Origin: Lachnoanaerobaculum sp. ICM7
GTDB lineage: Bacteria > Bacillota > Clostridia > Lachnospirales > Lachnospiraceae
Reading direction: 5' to 3'
DNA: 64,000 nucleotides
Assembly: GCF_000287675.1 (NCBI RefSeq)
Contig: NZ_ALJL01000017.1
Span: forward strand, 1-64,000
In this document: piece by piece, positions 17,476 through 26,658 of the stretch
Layout: each line of letters starts with the position of its first letter
Numbering within the stretch: the stretch's first letter is position 1
Notes under the pieces: generated by a model
Seen by the model: the letters and a program-made list of their open reading frames with translations, nothing else
Told to the model about the DNA's origin: nothing
The model's database searches: none
Program-made: the position numbers and the translations under genes

Positions 17476-18531
17476 TTATTTATTCAGGAAGGTATTTATA
17501 TCTTCCAGTGCTTTAACAGAAGATGCACCGTAGTCCATAAACTCATCATATGAAATAGTCATGATTTTGTCATTTGCTATAGCAGGTACATCACTTAAAA
17601 CAGTATTATTTTTCATAAGTTCCACAGCATTTGTATCCATCTCTTTATTTCTGTCGCTTGTGACATAGATGATTACTTCAGGTGCCATTGTGACAAGATT
17701 TTCAAGTGTCAAGTCGGAAGTTCCTGTTGCAACATTTGTGTATCCCAATGTATTAAGTATACTTTCCTGTAGTGCAGACTTGTAAGCACCGAAGGTTGAG
17801 TCATTGTATGCACACATGATGAGGGCATTTTTTAATTCACCTGAGTTTTTGTCTGAAGATGCCACAGCGTTGATCTTTTTTTCAAGTTCGTCAGCATATG
17901 CATTTGCTTTTTCCTGCACATTGAAGATTATTCCTATATTTCTTATATCTTCAATAACATTTTCAAGGCTCTGCTTCATATTGGAAACAGAAGCTTTTTG
18001 AGTGTATACAGGTATAGAGTTTTCATTCCAGGAGTCAATTGTTCCCAAAGACTTATCTGAAAACATCATATTTCTTCCTATTATAATATCAGGGTTATTG
18101 GATAAAACAACCTCTTTTGATACACTCTTTTTATCACCGATATGAGGGATTGCGGCAATTGCATCAGCATAATCACCTGTAACTTCATTATCCGGATTTA
18201 ACATACCTACAATTTTATCCTGTAATCCTAGGTCAATAAGTATTTCTGTAGATGAGAGATTATTGGTTATTATTCGCTCAGGAGATTTTTCAAATACCTG
18301 AGTGATTTCTTTACCGTCAGCATCATAAGTTGTAATGCTGACAGGATAAACAGTTTCAGAAGACTTCTTTTCATCCGCGGTTGAACTTTCAGATACGGAA
18401 GTGCTCTCCGCTACAGCTGAGCTTGTTTCGGCTACGGTACTGCTTGCAGAATTATTGTTTGAGGCTGTTGCACATCCTACAAGTGCAAGAGAAATACATG
18501 TGCTTAGAGCTATATTAAATATTTTTTTCAT
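17476..18531 (-). CDS. Ferric-siderophore ABC transporter binding lipoprotein
   Basis: This 351-residue lipoprotein has signal peptide MKKIFNIALSTCISLALVGC (lipid-modified Cys), then a Ser/Ala/Glu-rich linker (about 21-60), then a type 3 periplasmic-binding domain (Peripla_BP_2/FepB-like) with SPERIITNNLSSTEILIDLGL. It should capture the iron complex at the cell surface. The start at 18531 is preferred over the ATG at 18546 because AAAGGA lies before it and the signal peptide then has the normal length. It lies between the ATPase and esterase genes of the same operon. Confidence 0.88.
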   Translation of the reverse strand: MKKIFNIALSTCISLALVGCATASNNNSASSTVAETSSAVAESTSVSESSTADEKKSSETVYPVSITTYDADGKEITQVFEKSPERIITNNLSSTEILIDLGLQDKIVGMLNPDNEVTGDYADAIAAIPHIGDKKSVSKEVVLSNNPDIIIGRNMMFSDKSLGTIDSWNENSIPVYTQKASVSNMKQSLENVIEDIRNIGIIFNVQEKANAYADELEKKINAVASSDKNSGELKNALIMCAYNDSTFGAYKSALQESILNTLGYTNVATGTSDLTLENLVTMAPEVIIYVTSDRNKEMDTNAVELMKNNTVLSDVPAIANDKIMTISYDEFMDYGASSVKALEDINTFLNK

Positions 18532-18547
18532 TTTAATTCCTTTCATA

Positions 18548-19303
18548 TTAAATATATTCTATCAAGGCTTGATTGTCATCAGCCCATGATATTTTACAAT
18601 CGATATCATATACATCTTTCATAGATTCTTTGGTTATAGTTGATTTCGGATTTCCTTCGTACTTTATCTCACCTCCCTTCATAAGATATATGTAATCTGA
18701 ATATTTACATGCAAGCTGTATATCATGGAGTACGGCAAGCACATTTATATTCAAATCTTTTATAATTTGCAAAATTTCGATTTTATATTTTATGTCAAGA
18801 TGGTTTGTAGGTTCGTCAAGAAGTAAGAGACTCGGTTTTTGTGCAATGGCACGTGCAAGTGCTACACGTTGCTTTTCACCACCTGATAAGGAGAGGTAGG
18901 AGCGCTCGGATTTATCAAGCATGCCCACCTTTCTCAATGCATCCTTTACAATATCATAATCAATCTGTTTTTCAGTCTGCATAAATCCTATATGAGGTGT
19001 TCTGCCAAGCATTACCATATCTTCTACATTGCAATCAAAATTTATTTCATTGAACTGTGCAACGACAGCCATTTCTTTTGCTGAATCTTTCAAACGTATA
19101 TCTTCCATATTTTTATTGTTTAATAAAATTTCACCAAAGGAAGGTTTTAAAATTCTGTATATGGTTTTTAGAAGAGTTGTTTTACCGCATCCGTTCGGTC
19201 CGAGTATTGAATAGAATTTATTTCCTTTAACATCTATAGAGACATTATGCAATATTGTTTTATCCTTTATGGAGTATGATATATTATTACAAATTAAATT
19301 CAT
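18548..19303 (-). CDS. Ferric-siderophore ABC transporter ATPase, FepC/FhuC type
   Basis: This 251-residue cytoplasmic ATPase has Walker A GPNGCGKT (about 34-41), signature LSGGEKQRVALARA, Walker B LLLLDEPTNHLD and switch-loop VLHDIQLA, all intact. It powers import through the FecCD-type permease whose stop overlaps its start (TAATG). Family comparison points to Fe3+-siderophore, heme or cobalamin uptake. The neighbouring esterase favours a siderophore. Confidence 0.93.
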   Translation of the reverse strand: MNLICNNISYSIKDKTILHNVSIDVKGNKFYSILGPNGCGKTTLLKTIYRILKPSFGEILLNNKNMEDIRLKDSAKEMAVVAQFNEINFDCNVEDMVMLGRTPHIGFMQTEKQIDYDIVKDALRKVGMLDKSERSYLSLSGGEKQRVALARAIAQKPSLLLLDEPTNHLDIKYKIEILQIIKDLNINVLAVLHDIQLACKYSDYIYLMKGGEIKYEGNPKSTITKESMKDVYDIDCKISWADDNQALIEYI

Positions 19304-20361
19304 TATCTTTGCCCCTTTCTCTGATTTTGTATAACAATATAAATAAAGAAAGGACCGCCTACTAAAGATGTAAATATTCCTATAGGCAACTCGGCTTTAT
19401 CGATAAGACATCTTGCAAGTATATCCGACCAAAGTATAAAAAGACTACCGAGAATTGCTGAAAGCGGTATGATTTTTTTATGGTCGGTACCTACAAGAAT
19501 CCTTGATATATGAGGTGTTATCAAACCTACAAAACCTATTATTCCGCATTTTGAGACTAAAATTCCTGTTATCATAGATATAAAAATCATATATATAAAC
19601 CTGTATCTATGTAAATTTATTCCCAAAGTGACAGCAACCTCATCACCCATAAGCATCGTATTTAAAACTCTGTACTGTGTTATAAAGAATATAAAGGATG
19701 CGGGAATAATAAATAAAGGCAGGTCTATATCTTTCCATGAAGCACTTGCAAGCGAACCCATAGTCCAGAATTTTATTGTCATCATGCTGTCTGAATTGGC
19801 ACCTATTGAAATTATAAAGTTGGAAAATGCGCTAAATAGAGCATTTACAACGGCACCTGAAAGTATAAGACTTGTTGTAGTAATCTTTTTACCGAGAGAT
19901 GCTATAAAAAGTACTATTCCGGTTGAAATGACGGAGCCGAAAAATGCACCGGTTCCGGTCAAAGATTTTAAACCGAGTATAATAAACAAAGTGGCTCCAA
20001 ACGTAGCACCGGCGGAAATTCCAAGTATATACGGCTCTGAAATGGGATTATTGACGGTGGTTTGCATTATTGTTCCGCAAAGTGCCAATCCTGCTCCTAC
20101 AAAAAGCCCCATTATTACTCTGGGAACCCTCATATTCAACACAATGGCAACTGTAGATTTTGAGAAAGCACTTATACTCTCACTACTTGATATACTGTTC
20201 GAAATTATATTAAAAGTATCTTTTAAGCCTATTCTTACCGCACCAAGTGAAATTCCTGCGAGCATAGAGAACAGGAGAAATATACACAGCACCATAAGCA
20301 GCAGTATAAACTTAAAGTCTTTTTTACTCTTTGACATAAATATATTTATAAAACCTTTCAT
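19303..20361 (-). CDS. Ferric-siderophore ABC transporter permease, FecCD type
   Basis: This 352-residue membrane protein has about ten hydrophobic helices. The conserved FecCD segments include RVPRVIMGLFVGAGLALCG, NPISEPYILGISAGATFGA and GFVGLITPHISRILVG (the ATPase-coupling loop). It is the first gene of a four-gene operon (permease, ATPase, binding protein, esterase). The annotated ATG has no good ribosome site; a second ATG at 20337 (MSKSKKDFKF) is an alternative. Confidence 0.92.
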   Translation of the reverse strand: MKGFINIFMSKSKKDFKFILLLMVLCIFLLFSMLAGISLGAVRIGLKDTFNIISNSISSSESISAFSKSTVAIVLNMRVPRVIMGLFVGAGLALCGTIMQTTVNNPISEPYILGISAGATFGATLFIILGLKSLTGTGAFFGSVISTGIVLFIASLGKKITTTSLILSGAVVNALFSAFSNFIISIGANSDSMMTIKFWTMGSLASASWKDIDLPLFIIPASFIFFITQYRVLNTMLMGDEVAVTLGINLHRYRFIYMIFISMITGILVSKCGIIGFVGLITPHISRILVGTDHKKIIPLSAILGSLFILWSDILARCLIDKAELPIGIFTSLVGGPFFIYIVIQNQRKGQR

Positions 20362-20369
20362 ATTATATA

Positions 20370-20385
20370 GTTAGTGATACCTAAC
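20370..20385. promoter_or_regulatory. GTTAG-N6-CTAAC inverted repeat, putative iron operator
   Basis: This 5-bp perfect inverted repeat resembles DtxR/IdeR-type boxes (TTAGG-like arms). It lies 9 bases before the permease start and just downstream of a minus-strand -10 box (TATAAT, 20397-20392), where bound repressor would block transcription. It could alternatively bind the divergent AraC protein. Confidence 0.5.
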
Positions 20386-20479
20386 AATGATATTATAATT
20401 GATATTTTTAAAATTTGAATATAGAATAATATAAAGATATGGACTATTATTAAAAATATAGTCCATAAAAGGAGGGCTT

Positions 20480-21277
20480 GTGAAGGAAAAAGAGTTTTTA
20501 TTGGATTGTCAAAGAGAATACAGCAGCAGAAAGTATCTGATTACAGGAGTTTCTCTACAGGAAAAAAACAAGGGAGAGCATATTTCTTATGATACTACTC
20601 ACAGTGCTTTCATATATACATTGGAAGGCGGAGCGGATATTAATTTTAATGATAAAAGTTTTACAGCTACGCCTGACGTAGTTATTCACGGTGCAAAAAA
20701 CAGAAAAATAACTTTTGATGTAATTACAGATGAGCCTTTTATACATTTAAATATATATTACGATCCGGAAGTTCCATGGCATGGTTATAGTGATATTATG
20801 AACTCGGTATATAAAATATCCGGTTTTGGTCAGGATATTTCAAAAGAATTGTTGTCTAAATTAAAAGCAAGTGTAGAGAGAGCAAGTTTTGACGATCAGG
20901 TGCACAACAGTATTATTGCACAACAACTTATTCTAAGTTCATTCGGCTATTCTATGATAAATCGGGAAATATTACAGATAGAAAATGCCGTGGAATTTAT
21001 GGAAAAATCCTATAATAAAAATTTGATGCTTGAAGATCTGGCCGATATTGCAGGTATGAACAAGGCTCATTTTTCGTATACATTTAATAAGATTTATCAT
21101 ATAAGACCTATAGATTATCTTATAAGATTACGCCTCAGAAAGGCTGTAAATCTACTGTTGTCGGGGGTATCCGTTACTGAAACGGCTATAAATGTGGGGT
21201 ATCGTGACCCGCTTTATTTCAGTAGACTTTATAAAAAATATTTTGGTATATCACCAAGCCAAACATTAAGAAAATAA
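20480..21277 (+). CDS. AraC-family regulator divergent from the siderophore operon
   Basis: This 265-residue regulator has an N-terminal cupin-like sensor region (about 1-150) and a C-terminal AraC double helix-turn-helix (about 165-262, ending YFSRLYKKYFGISPSQTLRK). The start is GTG at 20480 with GGAGGG close upstream; no nearer ATG fits. Divergent orientation next to a siderophore transporter suggests a substrate-induced activator, as known for some AraC regulators of xenosiderophore uptake. The ligand is not identifiable. Confidence 0.82.
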   Translation: MKEKEFLLDCQREYSSRKYLITGVSLQEKNKGEHISYDTTHSAFIYTLEGGADINFNDKSFTATPDVVIHGAKNRKITFDVITDEPFIHLNIYYDPEVPWHGYSDIMNSVYKISGFGQDISKELLSKLKASVERASFDDQVHNSIIAQQLILSSFGYSMINREILQIENAVEFMEKSYNKNLMLEDLADIAGMNKAHFSYTFNKIYHIRPIDYLIRLRLRKAVNLLLSGVSVTETAINVGYRDPLYFSRLYKKYFGISPSQTLRK

Positions 21278-21582
21278 TGCAAAATGTTGCTTATTATCGA
21301 ATACATAAATAAAAAGAAGTTTATTTATTCCAAAAAATATGCTATAATGTCGACAATACATTGTTGAAAAATGTGAATAAGATTACGGGATATTTTCTTT
21401 AAGGAAGATATATCTAAAAATTTTTTTGGTAAAAATAACATTTATATCTTAAGTTCAAAAATCTGAAATTAAATGTTATAAAGCCGAAGGAAATTTACAA
21501 ACAATCATATATGCCGCGATTTTAAAAAGAAAAATCAGCAACGTATTTAATGGCATATAAATACATCGTGGAGGGAATTTTG
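21278..21582 (+). other. Upstream region and long structured leader of the molybdenum hydroxylase gene
   Basis: After about 62 AT-rich bases comes a promoter at 21340-21348, and transcription from about 21355 would leave a 5' leader of roughly 228 nt. The leader holds a 10-bp perfect stem (ATAACATTTA 21435-21444 with TAAATGTTAT 21470-21479). A second element has the 8-bp stem TATATGCC/GGCATATA (21508-21515, 21552-21559) enclosing hairpin GATTTT/AAAATC. A further pairing, GTATTT (21543-21548) with AAATAC (21559-21564), would make a pseudoknot just before the ribosome site (GTGGAGGG, 21569-21576). I match it to no riboswitch class I know. Confidence 0.5.
21340..21348 (+). promoter_or_regulatory. 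Extended -10 promoter of the molybdenum hydroxylase gene
   Basis: TGC-TATAAT is an extended -10 element (TGnTATAAT). The corresponding -35 position reads TTTATT, which is weak, as often seen with extended -10 promoters. Confidence 0.65.
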
Positions 21583-24162
21583 ATGTACAGTTTTACAGTT
21601 AACGGTAAATTGGTTGAAACTGAAAAAGAAGTGTCACTTTTAAGATTTTTACGTGACGATTTAAAGCTCAAATCTATAAAAGACGGATGTAGTCAGGGAG
21701 CTTGCGGTACTTGTACTATTATAATTGACGGAAAAGCTACCAGAGCCTGTGTTATGACTACAAAAAGAGCACAGGGAATGAACATTGTTTCAGTTGAGGG
21801 ATTAAGTGACTTTGAAAAAGAGGCATTTGTATATGCATTCGGATCAAAAGGTGCTGTACAGTGCGGATTCTGTATTCCGGGTATGGTAATGTCAGGTAAA
21901 GCTCTTATTGACAGAAATCCTAATCCTACAGAAGACGAAATTAAAGAGGCGATAAAGGGAAATATCTGCAGATGTACAGGATATAAGAAGATTATTGAGG
22001 GTATCGACCTTGCCGCTCAGATACTTAGAGGCGATAAGAAGATTGATGAAGAGCTTGAAAAGGGTGATGACTTCGGTGTAGGATCAAATGCCTTCAGAAT
22101 TGATGTAAGAGATAAGGTTCTCGGTATCGGTGAGTATGTTGATGATGTGGAACTTGAAAATATGCTCCACGTATCGGCAGTAAGAACAAAGTATCCAAGA
22201 GCAAGAATACTTGATATAGATGTTTCAGAGGCTTTAGCGCTTGAAGGTGTGGTTGCAATATATACTTCCGAGGATGTACCGAATAATAAGGTTGGACACA
22301 TCCAGCAGGATTGGGACGTTATGATTCCAAAGGGTGAAGTTACCAGATTTGTTGGCGACGCATTGTGTCTTGTTGTGGCGGAGAGTGAAGAAATATTAAA
22401 GAAGGCTAAGACTCTGGTTAAAGTGGAATATGAGGTACTTGAGCCTGTAAGAAATATAGATGAGGCTAAGGCGGAGAATGCACCTAAGATTCATCCAAAC
22501 GGTAATCTTTGTCAGTCAAGACATGTTAAAAGAGGTGATGCAAAGGAAGCGATTGCAAATTCAAAGTATACAATTACAGAGACATTTGATACACCTTTCA
22601 CAGAGCATGCATTCCTTGAGCCTGAGTGTGCAATCGCTCTTCCATATAAGGACGGTGTAAAGATCTACTCTACAGACCAAAGTGTATTCGATACAAGAAA
22701 AGAGATTGCTATAATGTTCGGCTGGGATCCTGAAAGGATAGTTGTTGAGAACAAGCTTGTAGGTGGCGGATTCGGTGGTAAAGAAGACGTTTCGGTTCAG
22801 CATATAGCGGCACTTTGTGCATATAAGCTTGGAAGAACCGTAAAGGCTAAGTTTAGCAGAGACGAGTCACTTGCATTCCATCCGAAGCGTCATGCTATGC
22901 ATGGTACATTTACTCTGGGATGTGATGAAAACGGTATATTTACAGGACTTGACTGTGATATCTATTTTGATACAGGAGCATATGCATCTCTTTGCGGACC
23001 TGTACTTGAGCGTGCATGTACTCATGCTGTAGGACCTTATTGCTATCAGAATCATGACATTAGAGGATATGGATACTATACAAACAATCCTCCTGCAGGT
23101 GCGTTCAGAGGATTCGGAGTGTGCCAGAGTGAGTTTGCACTTGAGTCCATTATAGATTTGCTTGCAGAAAAGGTTGGAATATCACCTTGGGAAATCAGAT
23201 ACAGAAATGCTATCGAACCGGGTAAGGTATTGCCTAACGGACAGATAGCAGACTGTTCAACAGCTCTTAAAGAGACTTTGGAAGCTGTAAAAGATGCTTA
23301 TGAAGCAAACTATCCTAATGTAGGTTTGGCATGTGCTATGAAGAATGCCGGCGTAGGTGTAGGACTTCCTGATACAGGACGTGCAAAACTTGTTGTTAAT
23401 GACGGTGTTATAGAGATATACTGTGGTGCTTCAGATATCGGTCAGGGTTGTGCAACAATATTTATACAGATGGCGGCGGAAACTTTGAACTTGCCTAAGT
23501 CTAAGTTTAAAAATATGGGATGTAACTCTGAACTTGACCCTGACTCAGGTACTACTTCAGGATCAAGACAGACTCTTATAAGCGGTGAGGCTATAAGAAG
23601 GGTTTCACTTGAACTTAAAAAGGATCTGGATGCTGCAGGCGGAGATTTAAATAAGCTTAACGGCAAGGACTACTATGCAGAATACTTTGAGCCTACAGAT
23701 AAGCTTGGAGCAGACGTACCGTTCCCTAAATCTCACGTTGCATACGGATTTGCAACACATCTTGTTGTACTTGATGATGACGGTAAGGTTAAGAAGGTTT
23801 ATGCGGCTCATGACTCAGGAAAGGTTGTAAACCCTATTTCCATCCAGGGTCAGATAGAGGGTGGAGTGCTTATGTCACTCGGATATGCACTTACTGAGGA
23901 CTTTAAGTTACAGGATTGTGTACCTAAGTCAAAATTTGGTACACTTGGTCTTATGAGAGCTACAGATATACCTGAGATTGAGGCGATATATGTTGAGAAG
24001 GAAGAACTTCTTGGAGTGGCATACGGTTCAAAGGGTATCGGTGAGATTGCAACAATTCCTACCGCACCTGCAGTACAGAATGCGTACTATAAGAGAGACG
24101 GCAAATTAAGACCGAAATTACCGATGGATGACACATATTATACAAATAAAAAGAAAAAATAA
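21583..24162 (+). CDS. Xanthine dehydrogenase-family molybdenum hydroxylase (fused FeS and Mo domains)
   Basis: This 859-residue enzyme fuses the [2Fe-2S] subunit and the molybdopterin subunit of the xanthine oxidase family. Cluster ligands are C36, C41, C44, C56 and C94, C97, C129, C131. The Mo domain (from about 165) has GGGFGGKEDVS, the AFRGFG loop, and GIGEIATIP with the expected catalytic Glu. No FAD domain is present. Size and layout fit the selenium-dependent xanthine dehydrogenase-type hydroxylases of anaerobic Firmicutes, so purine or N-heterocycle oxidation is likely. The start at 21583 has GGAGGG 7 bases before it; an upstream ATG at 21550 falls within the leader structure. No cofactor-synthesis or selenium genes lie nearby. 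Confidence 0.87.
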   Translation: MYSFTVNGKLVETEKEVSLLRFLRDDLKLKSIKDGCSQGACGTCTIIIDGKATRACVMTTKRAQGMNIVSVEGLSDFEKEAFVYAFGSKGAVQCGFCIPGMVMSGKALIDRNPNPTEDEIKEAIKGNICRCTGYKKIIEGIDLAAQILRGDKKIDEELEKGDDFGVGSNAFRIDVRDKVLGIGEYVDDVELENMLHVSAVRTKYPRARILDIDVSEALALEGVVAIYTSEDVPNNKVGHIQQDWDVMIPKGEVTRFVGDALCLVVAESEEILKKAKTLVKVEYEVLEPVRNIDEAKAENAPKIHPNGNLCQSRHVKRGDAKEAIANSKYTITETFDTPFTEHAFLEPECAIALPYKDGVKIYSTDQSVFDTRKEIAIMFGWDPERIVVENKLVGGGFGGKEDVSVQHIAALCAYKLGRTVKAKFSRDESLAFHPKRHAMHGTFTLGCDENGIFTGLDCDIYFDTGAYASLCGPVLERACTHAVGPYCYQNHDIRGYGYYTNNPPAGAFRGFGVCQSEFALESIIDLLAEKVGISPWEIRYRNAIEPGKVLPNGQIADCSTALKETLEAVKDAYEANYPNVGLACAMKNAGVGVGLPDTGRAKLVVNDGVIEIYCGASDIGQGCATIFIQMAAETLNLPKSKFKNMGCNSELDPDSGTTSGSRQTLISGEAIRRVSLELKKDLDAAGGDLNKLNGKDYYAEYFEPTDKLGADVPFPKSHVAYGFATHLVVLDDDGKVKKVYAAHDSGKVVNPISIQGQIEGGVLMSLGYALTEDFKLQDCVPKSKFGTLGLMRATDIPEIEAIYVEKEELLGVAYGSKGIGEIATIPTAPAVQNAYYKRDGKLRPKLPMDDTYYTNKKKK

Positions 24163-24177
24163 TAAAGAATAATTTTT

Positions 24178-24208
24178 GTTGGGATTCGATATGGATCCCA
24201 ACTTTTTT
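24178..24208 (+). terminator. Terminator after the molybdenum hydroxylase gene
   Basis: GTTGGGAT pairs with ATCCCAAC over a 9-nt loop and six T residues follow. Confidence 0.9.
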
Positions 24209-24231
24209 GTTTAAAAAATAATAAACAGGTG

Positions 24232-24260
24232 TTGAAAAATGCTTTCGAATATACTATAAT
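24232..24260 (+). promoter_or_regulatory. Promoter of the MMPL-surface protein operon
   Basis: TTGAAA (24232-24237), 17-base spacer, TATAAT (24255-24260). Confidence 0.75.
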
Positions 24261-24321
24261 ACCAGAATAATAGTCACATGTCTAAAAATATACATAAGTA
24301 TAAAGAATAGGAGAGAGAAAG

Positions 24322-26658
24322 ATGTTTGAAAAGATTGCTTCATTTATAGTGAATAAGAGAAAAGCTTTTCTTGTATTTTTTATTCTTGCCGCAGTATTCG
24401 GAGTGTTCAGTTCATCATGGGTGAAGGTCAGTGATAAATTATCAGATTATTTACCGGAGTCCTCCGAGACAAAGCAGGGGCTTGATATTATGGATGAGAG
24501 CTTTACGACTTTCGGAACGGCAAAAGTAATGATTTATAATGTTGATTATGACAGAGCCCTTGAAGTATCAAAAGAAATTGAGGATATCAAGGGAGTTTCA
24601 AGAGTGGACTTTTATGATAAATCTGATAAGGATTATGAAAATAAGGATATAGAAGATTATTATAAAAATTTTTCCGCTCTGTATACAATAAGCTTTGACG
24701 ATGTTGAAAGCTCAAAATTAGTTCAGGATGCAATAGTCAAGGTAAGGGATTTGGTTTCACCCTATGACAATGTTGTATATACAACCATTGATAAGGATGA
24801 TGCCAAAGATTTGAACAAGGATATGAAGGTTATATTTGTCCTTGTAATAATCATAATAATTGCAGTATTATTGTTCACTTCACAAACATATATGGAAATA
24901 TTGATTTTCATGCTTACATTCGGAATAGCGATAGTACTGAATATAGGTACAAATTTTATATTCGGAAGAATCTCGTTTGTAACAAAGGCTGTAGGTGTGG
25001 TATTGCAGTTGGCGCTCGCGATTGACTATGCAATAATACTTTTCCACAGATTTATGGAGGAAAGAAGATATTATAAGCCGAAGCATGCTCTTATAAAAGC
25101 ACTTGCAAAGGCTATACCTGAGATATCATCAAGCTCTCTTACCACTATGGCCGGTATGGTGGCACTTATGACAATGCAGTTTCAGATAGGTATGGACCTT
25201 GGAAGAGTTTTACTTAAGTCAATTATATTCAGTATGCTGGCAGTATTTGCATTTATGCCTGCACTTATAATGATGTTTGAAAAACAGATTGAAAAATCAA
25301 TGCATAAAAATTTCGTACCGAATATAGAAGTATTTGGAAGCGGAATTTTAAAGTTAAAAAGAATTATACTTCCTTTGTTTATAGTTATTACAGTCGGTGG
25401 AGTTATACTTTCAAGTAAAACCGGATATATATTTGATGTAAATTCCATAGAGTCTGATAAGAAGACGGAATATCTTGAGGCGAAGGAAAAGATAGAGGAG
25501 CAGTTTGGAAGAAGCAATATAATGGCGATAGTTATTCCGAAAGAGGACTATTTGCGAGAGGCCGCACTGCTTAAAGAAGTTTCAAATATTCAGGGAGTAA
25601 AGAGTGTTACAGGACTTGCAAATATTGAAGTAGGTAATAACGGCGAATATGTACTTACAGACAGTTTGAATCCAAGGGAACTGGCTGAGGTTGCAGATGT
25701 GGATGTGGATCTTGTAAAGGCGGCATACAGATTCTATGCATTAAAGAATGAGCAGTATGGTGCATTTATGAATAGTATTGACAGCTATAAAATACCTATA
25801 ATAAATATGGTGGACTTTTTATATGACCAAATTGAAGAAGGAGGTCTTGATATAGATGAGGATACTATCAGCGATATAGTAGATATACATAAGAGTATAA
25901 CAGATGCAAGAAAACAGCTGGAAAGTGAGAAGTATTCAAGAATTTTACTTATATGGGATAAGCCTCTTGAAGGTGAAGATACCTTTACCAATATTGATAA
26001 TGTGCAAGAAATAGCAAAGAAATATTATGATGAAGCATATGTGGTCGGTGACAGCTCAAGTGACTATGATATCAGCAAATCATTTGGAGGTGACAATTTA
26101 AGAATCAGTATTGTAACAGCACTTTTGGTTGGTGTTATATTACTTTTTACATTCCAAAATGCAGCATTGCCTTTTATATTGGTACTTACCATACAGGGAA
26201 GTATCTGGATAAACTTCAGTTTGCCGTATCTGACGGGTGAGAATATGTTCTTCTTAAGTTATTTGATAGTAAGTTCAATACAGATGGGAGCGACAATTGA
26301 TTATGCAATTGTTATCACAAGCAGATATCTTGCTCTAAGAGAAGAGATTTCAGACAGAAAGAAAGTGATTTCAAGAACTTTAAATGAGGCCTTCCCTACA
26401 ATAGTTACATCGGGAAGTATTATGGCGGCTTCAGGATTTGTAATAGGAAATATCACATCAAATCCGACCATTGCATCTCTTGGAAAAACTCTTGGAAAGG
26501 GAGTTGTTATTTCGATGATAATGGTAATGGTGGTGTTGCCTGTATTGCTTTATACTTTTGATTTCATTATTGACAAGACATCGTTTTCAAGAAAAATAAA
26601 TGAGGAGGAGAATAAGAGAGAAGATGAAGAAGAAAATATCATTATTACTGAGTCTTAG
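24322..26658 (+). CDS. MMPL/RND-family exporter
   Basis: This 778-residue membrane protein is built as two repeats, each with one N-terminal helix, a large extracellular loop (about 35-165 and 370-585) and five further helices. The conserved helix-4 signatures ALAIDYAIILFHRFMEE and GATIDYAIVITSRYLA carry the Asp-Tyr pairs thought to relay protons in MMPL transporters. Family members move lipids, fatty acids or hydrophobic compounds out of the membrane. AGGAGAG precedes the ATG. Its 3' end overlaps the next gene by 35 bases, so the partner is probably the large surface protein encoded there. The substrate is unknown. Confidence 0.88.
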   Translation: MFEKIASFIVNKRKAFLVFFILAAVFGVFSSSWVKVSDKLSDYLPESSETKQGLDIMDESFTTFGTAKVMIYNVDYDRALEVSKEIEDIKGVSRVDFYDKSDKDYENKDIEDYYKNFSALYTISFDDVESSKLVQDAIVKVRDLVSPYDNVVYTTIDKDDAKDLNKDMKVIFVLVIIIIIAVLLFTSQTYMEILIFMLTFGIAIVLNIGTNFIFGRISFVTKAVGVVLQLALAIDYAIILFHRFMEERRYYKPKHALIKALAKAIPEISSSSLTTMAGMVALMTMQFQIGMDLGRVLLKSIIFSMLAVFAFMPALIMMFEKQIEKSMHKNFVPNIEVFGSGILKLKRIILPLFIVITVGGVILSSKTGYIFDVNSIESDKKTEYLEAKEKIEEQFGRSNIMAIVIPKEDYLREAALLKEVSNIQGVKSVTGLANIEVGNNGEYVLTDSLNPRELAEVADVDVDLVKAAYRFYALKNEQYGAFMNSIDSYKIPIINMVDFLYDQIEEGGLDIDEDTISDIVDIHKSITDARKQLESEKYSRILLIWDKPLEGEDTFTNIDNVQEIAKKYYDEAYVVGDSSSDYDISKSFGGDNLRISIVTALLVGVILLFTFQNAALPFILVLTIQGSIWINFSLPYLTGENMFFLSYLIVSSIQMGATIDYAIVITSRYLALREEISDRKKVISRTLNEAFPTIVTSGSIMAASGFVIGNITSNPTIASLGKTLGKGVVISMIMVMVVLPVLLYTFDFIIDKTSFSRKINEEENKREDEEENIIITES

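Noticed and set aside
19628-20374. 248-codon plus-strand frame opposite the FecCD permease
   Set aside because: It mirrors the permease codons on the other strand. The permease has clear family motifs and operon context, and this frame has neither.
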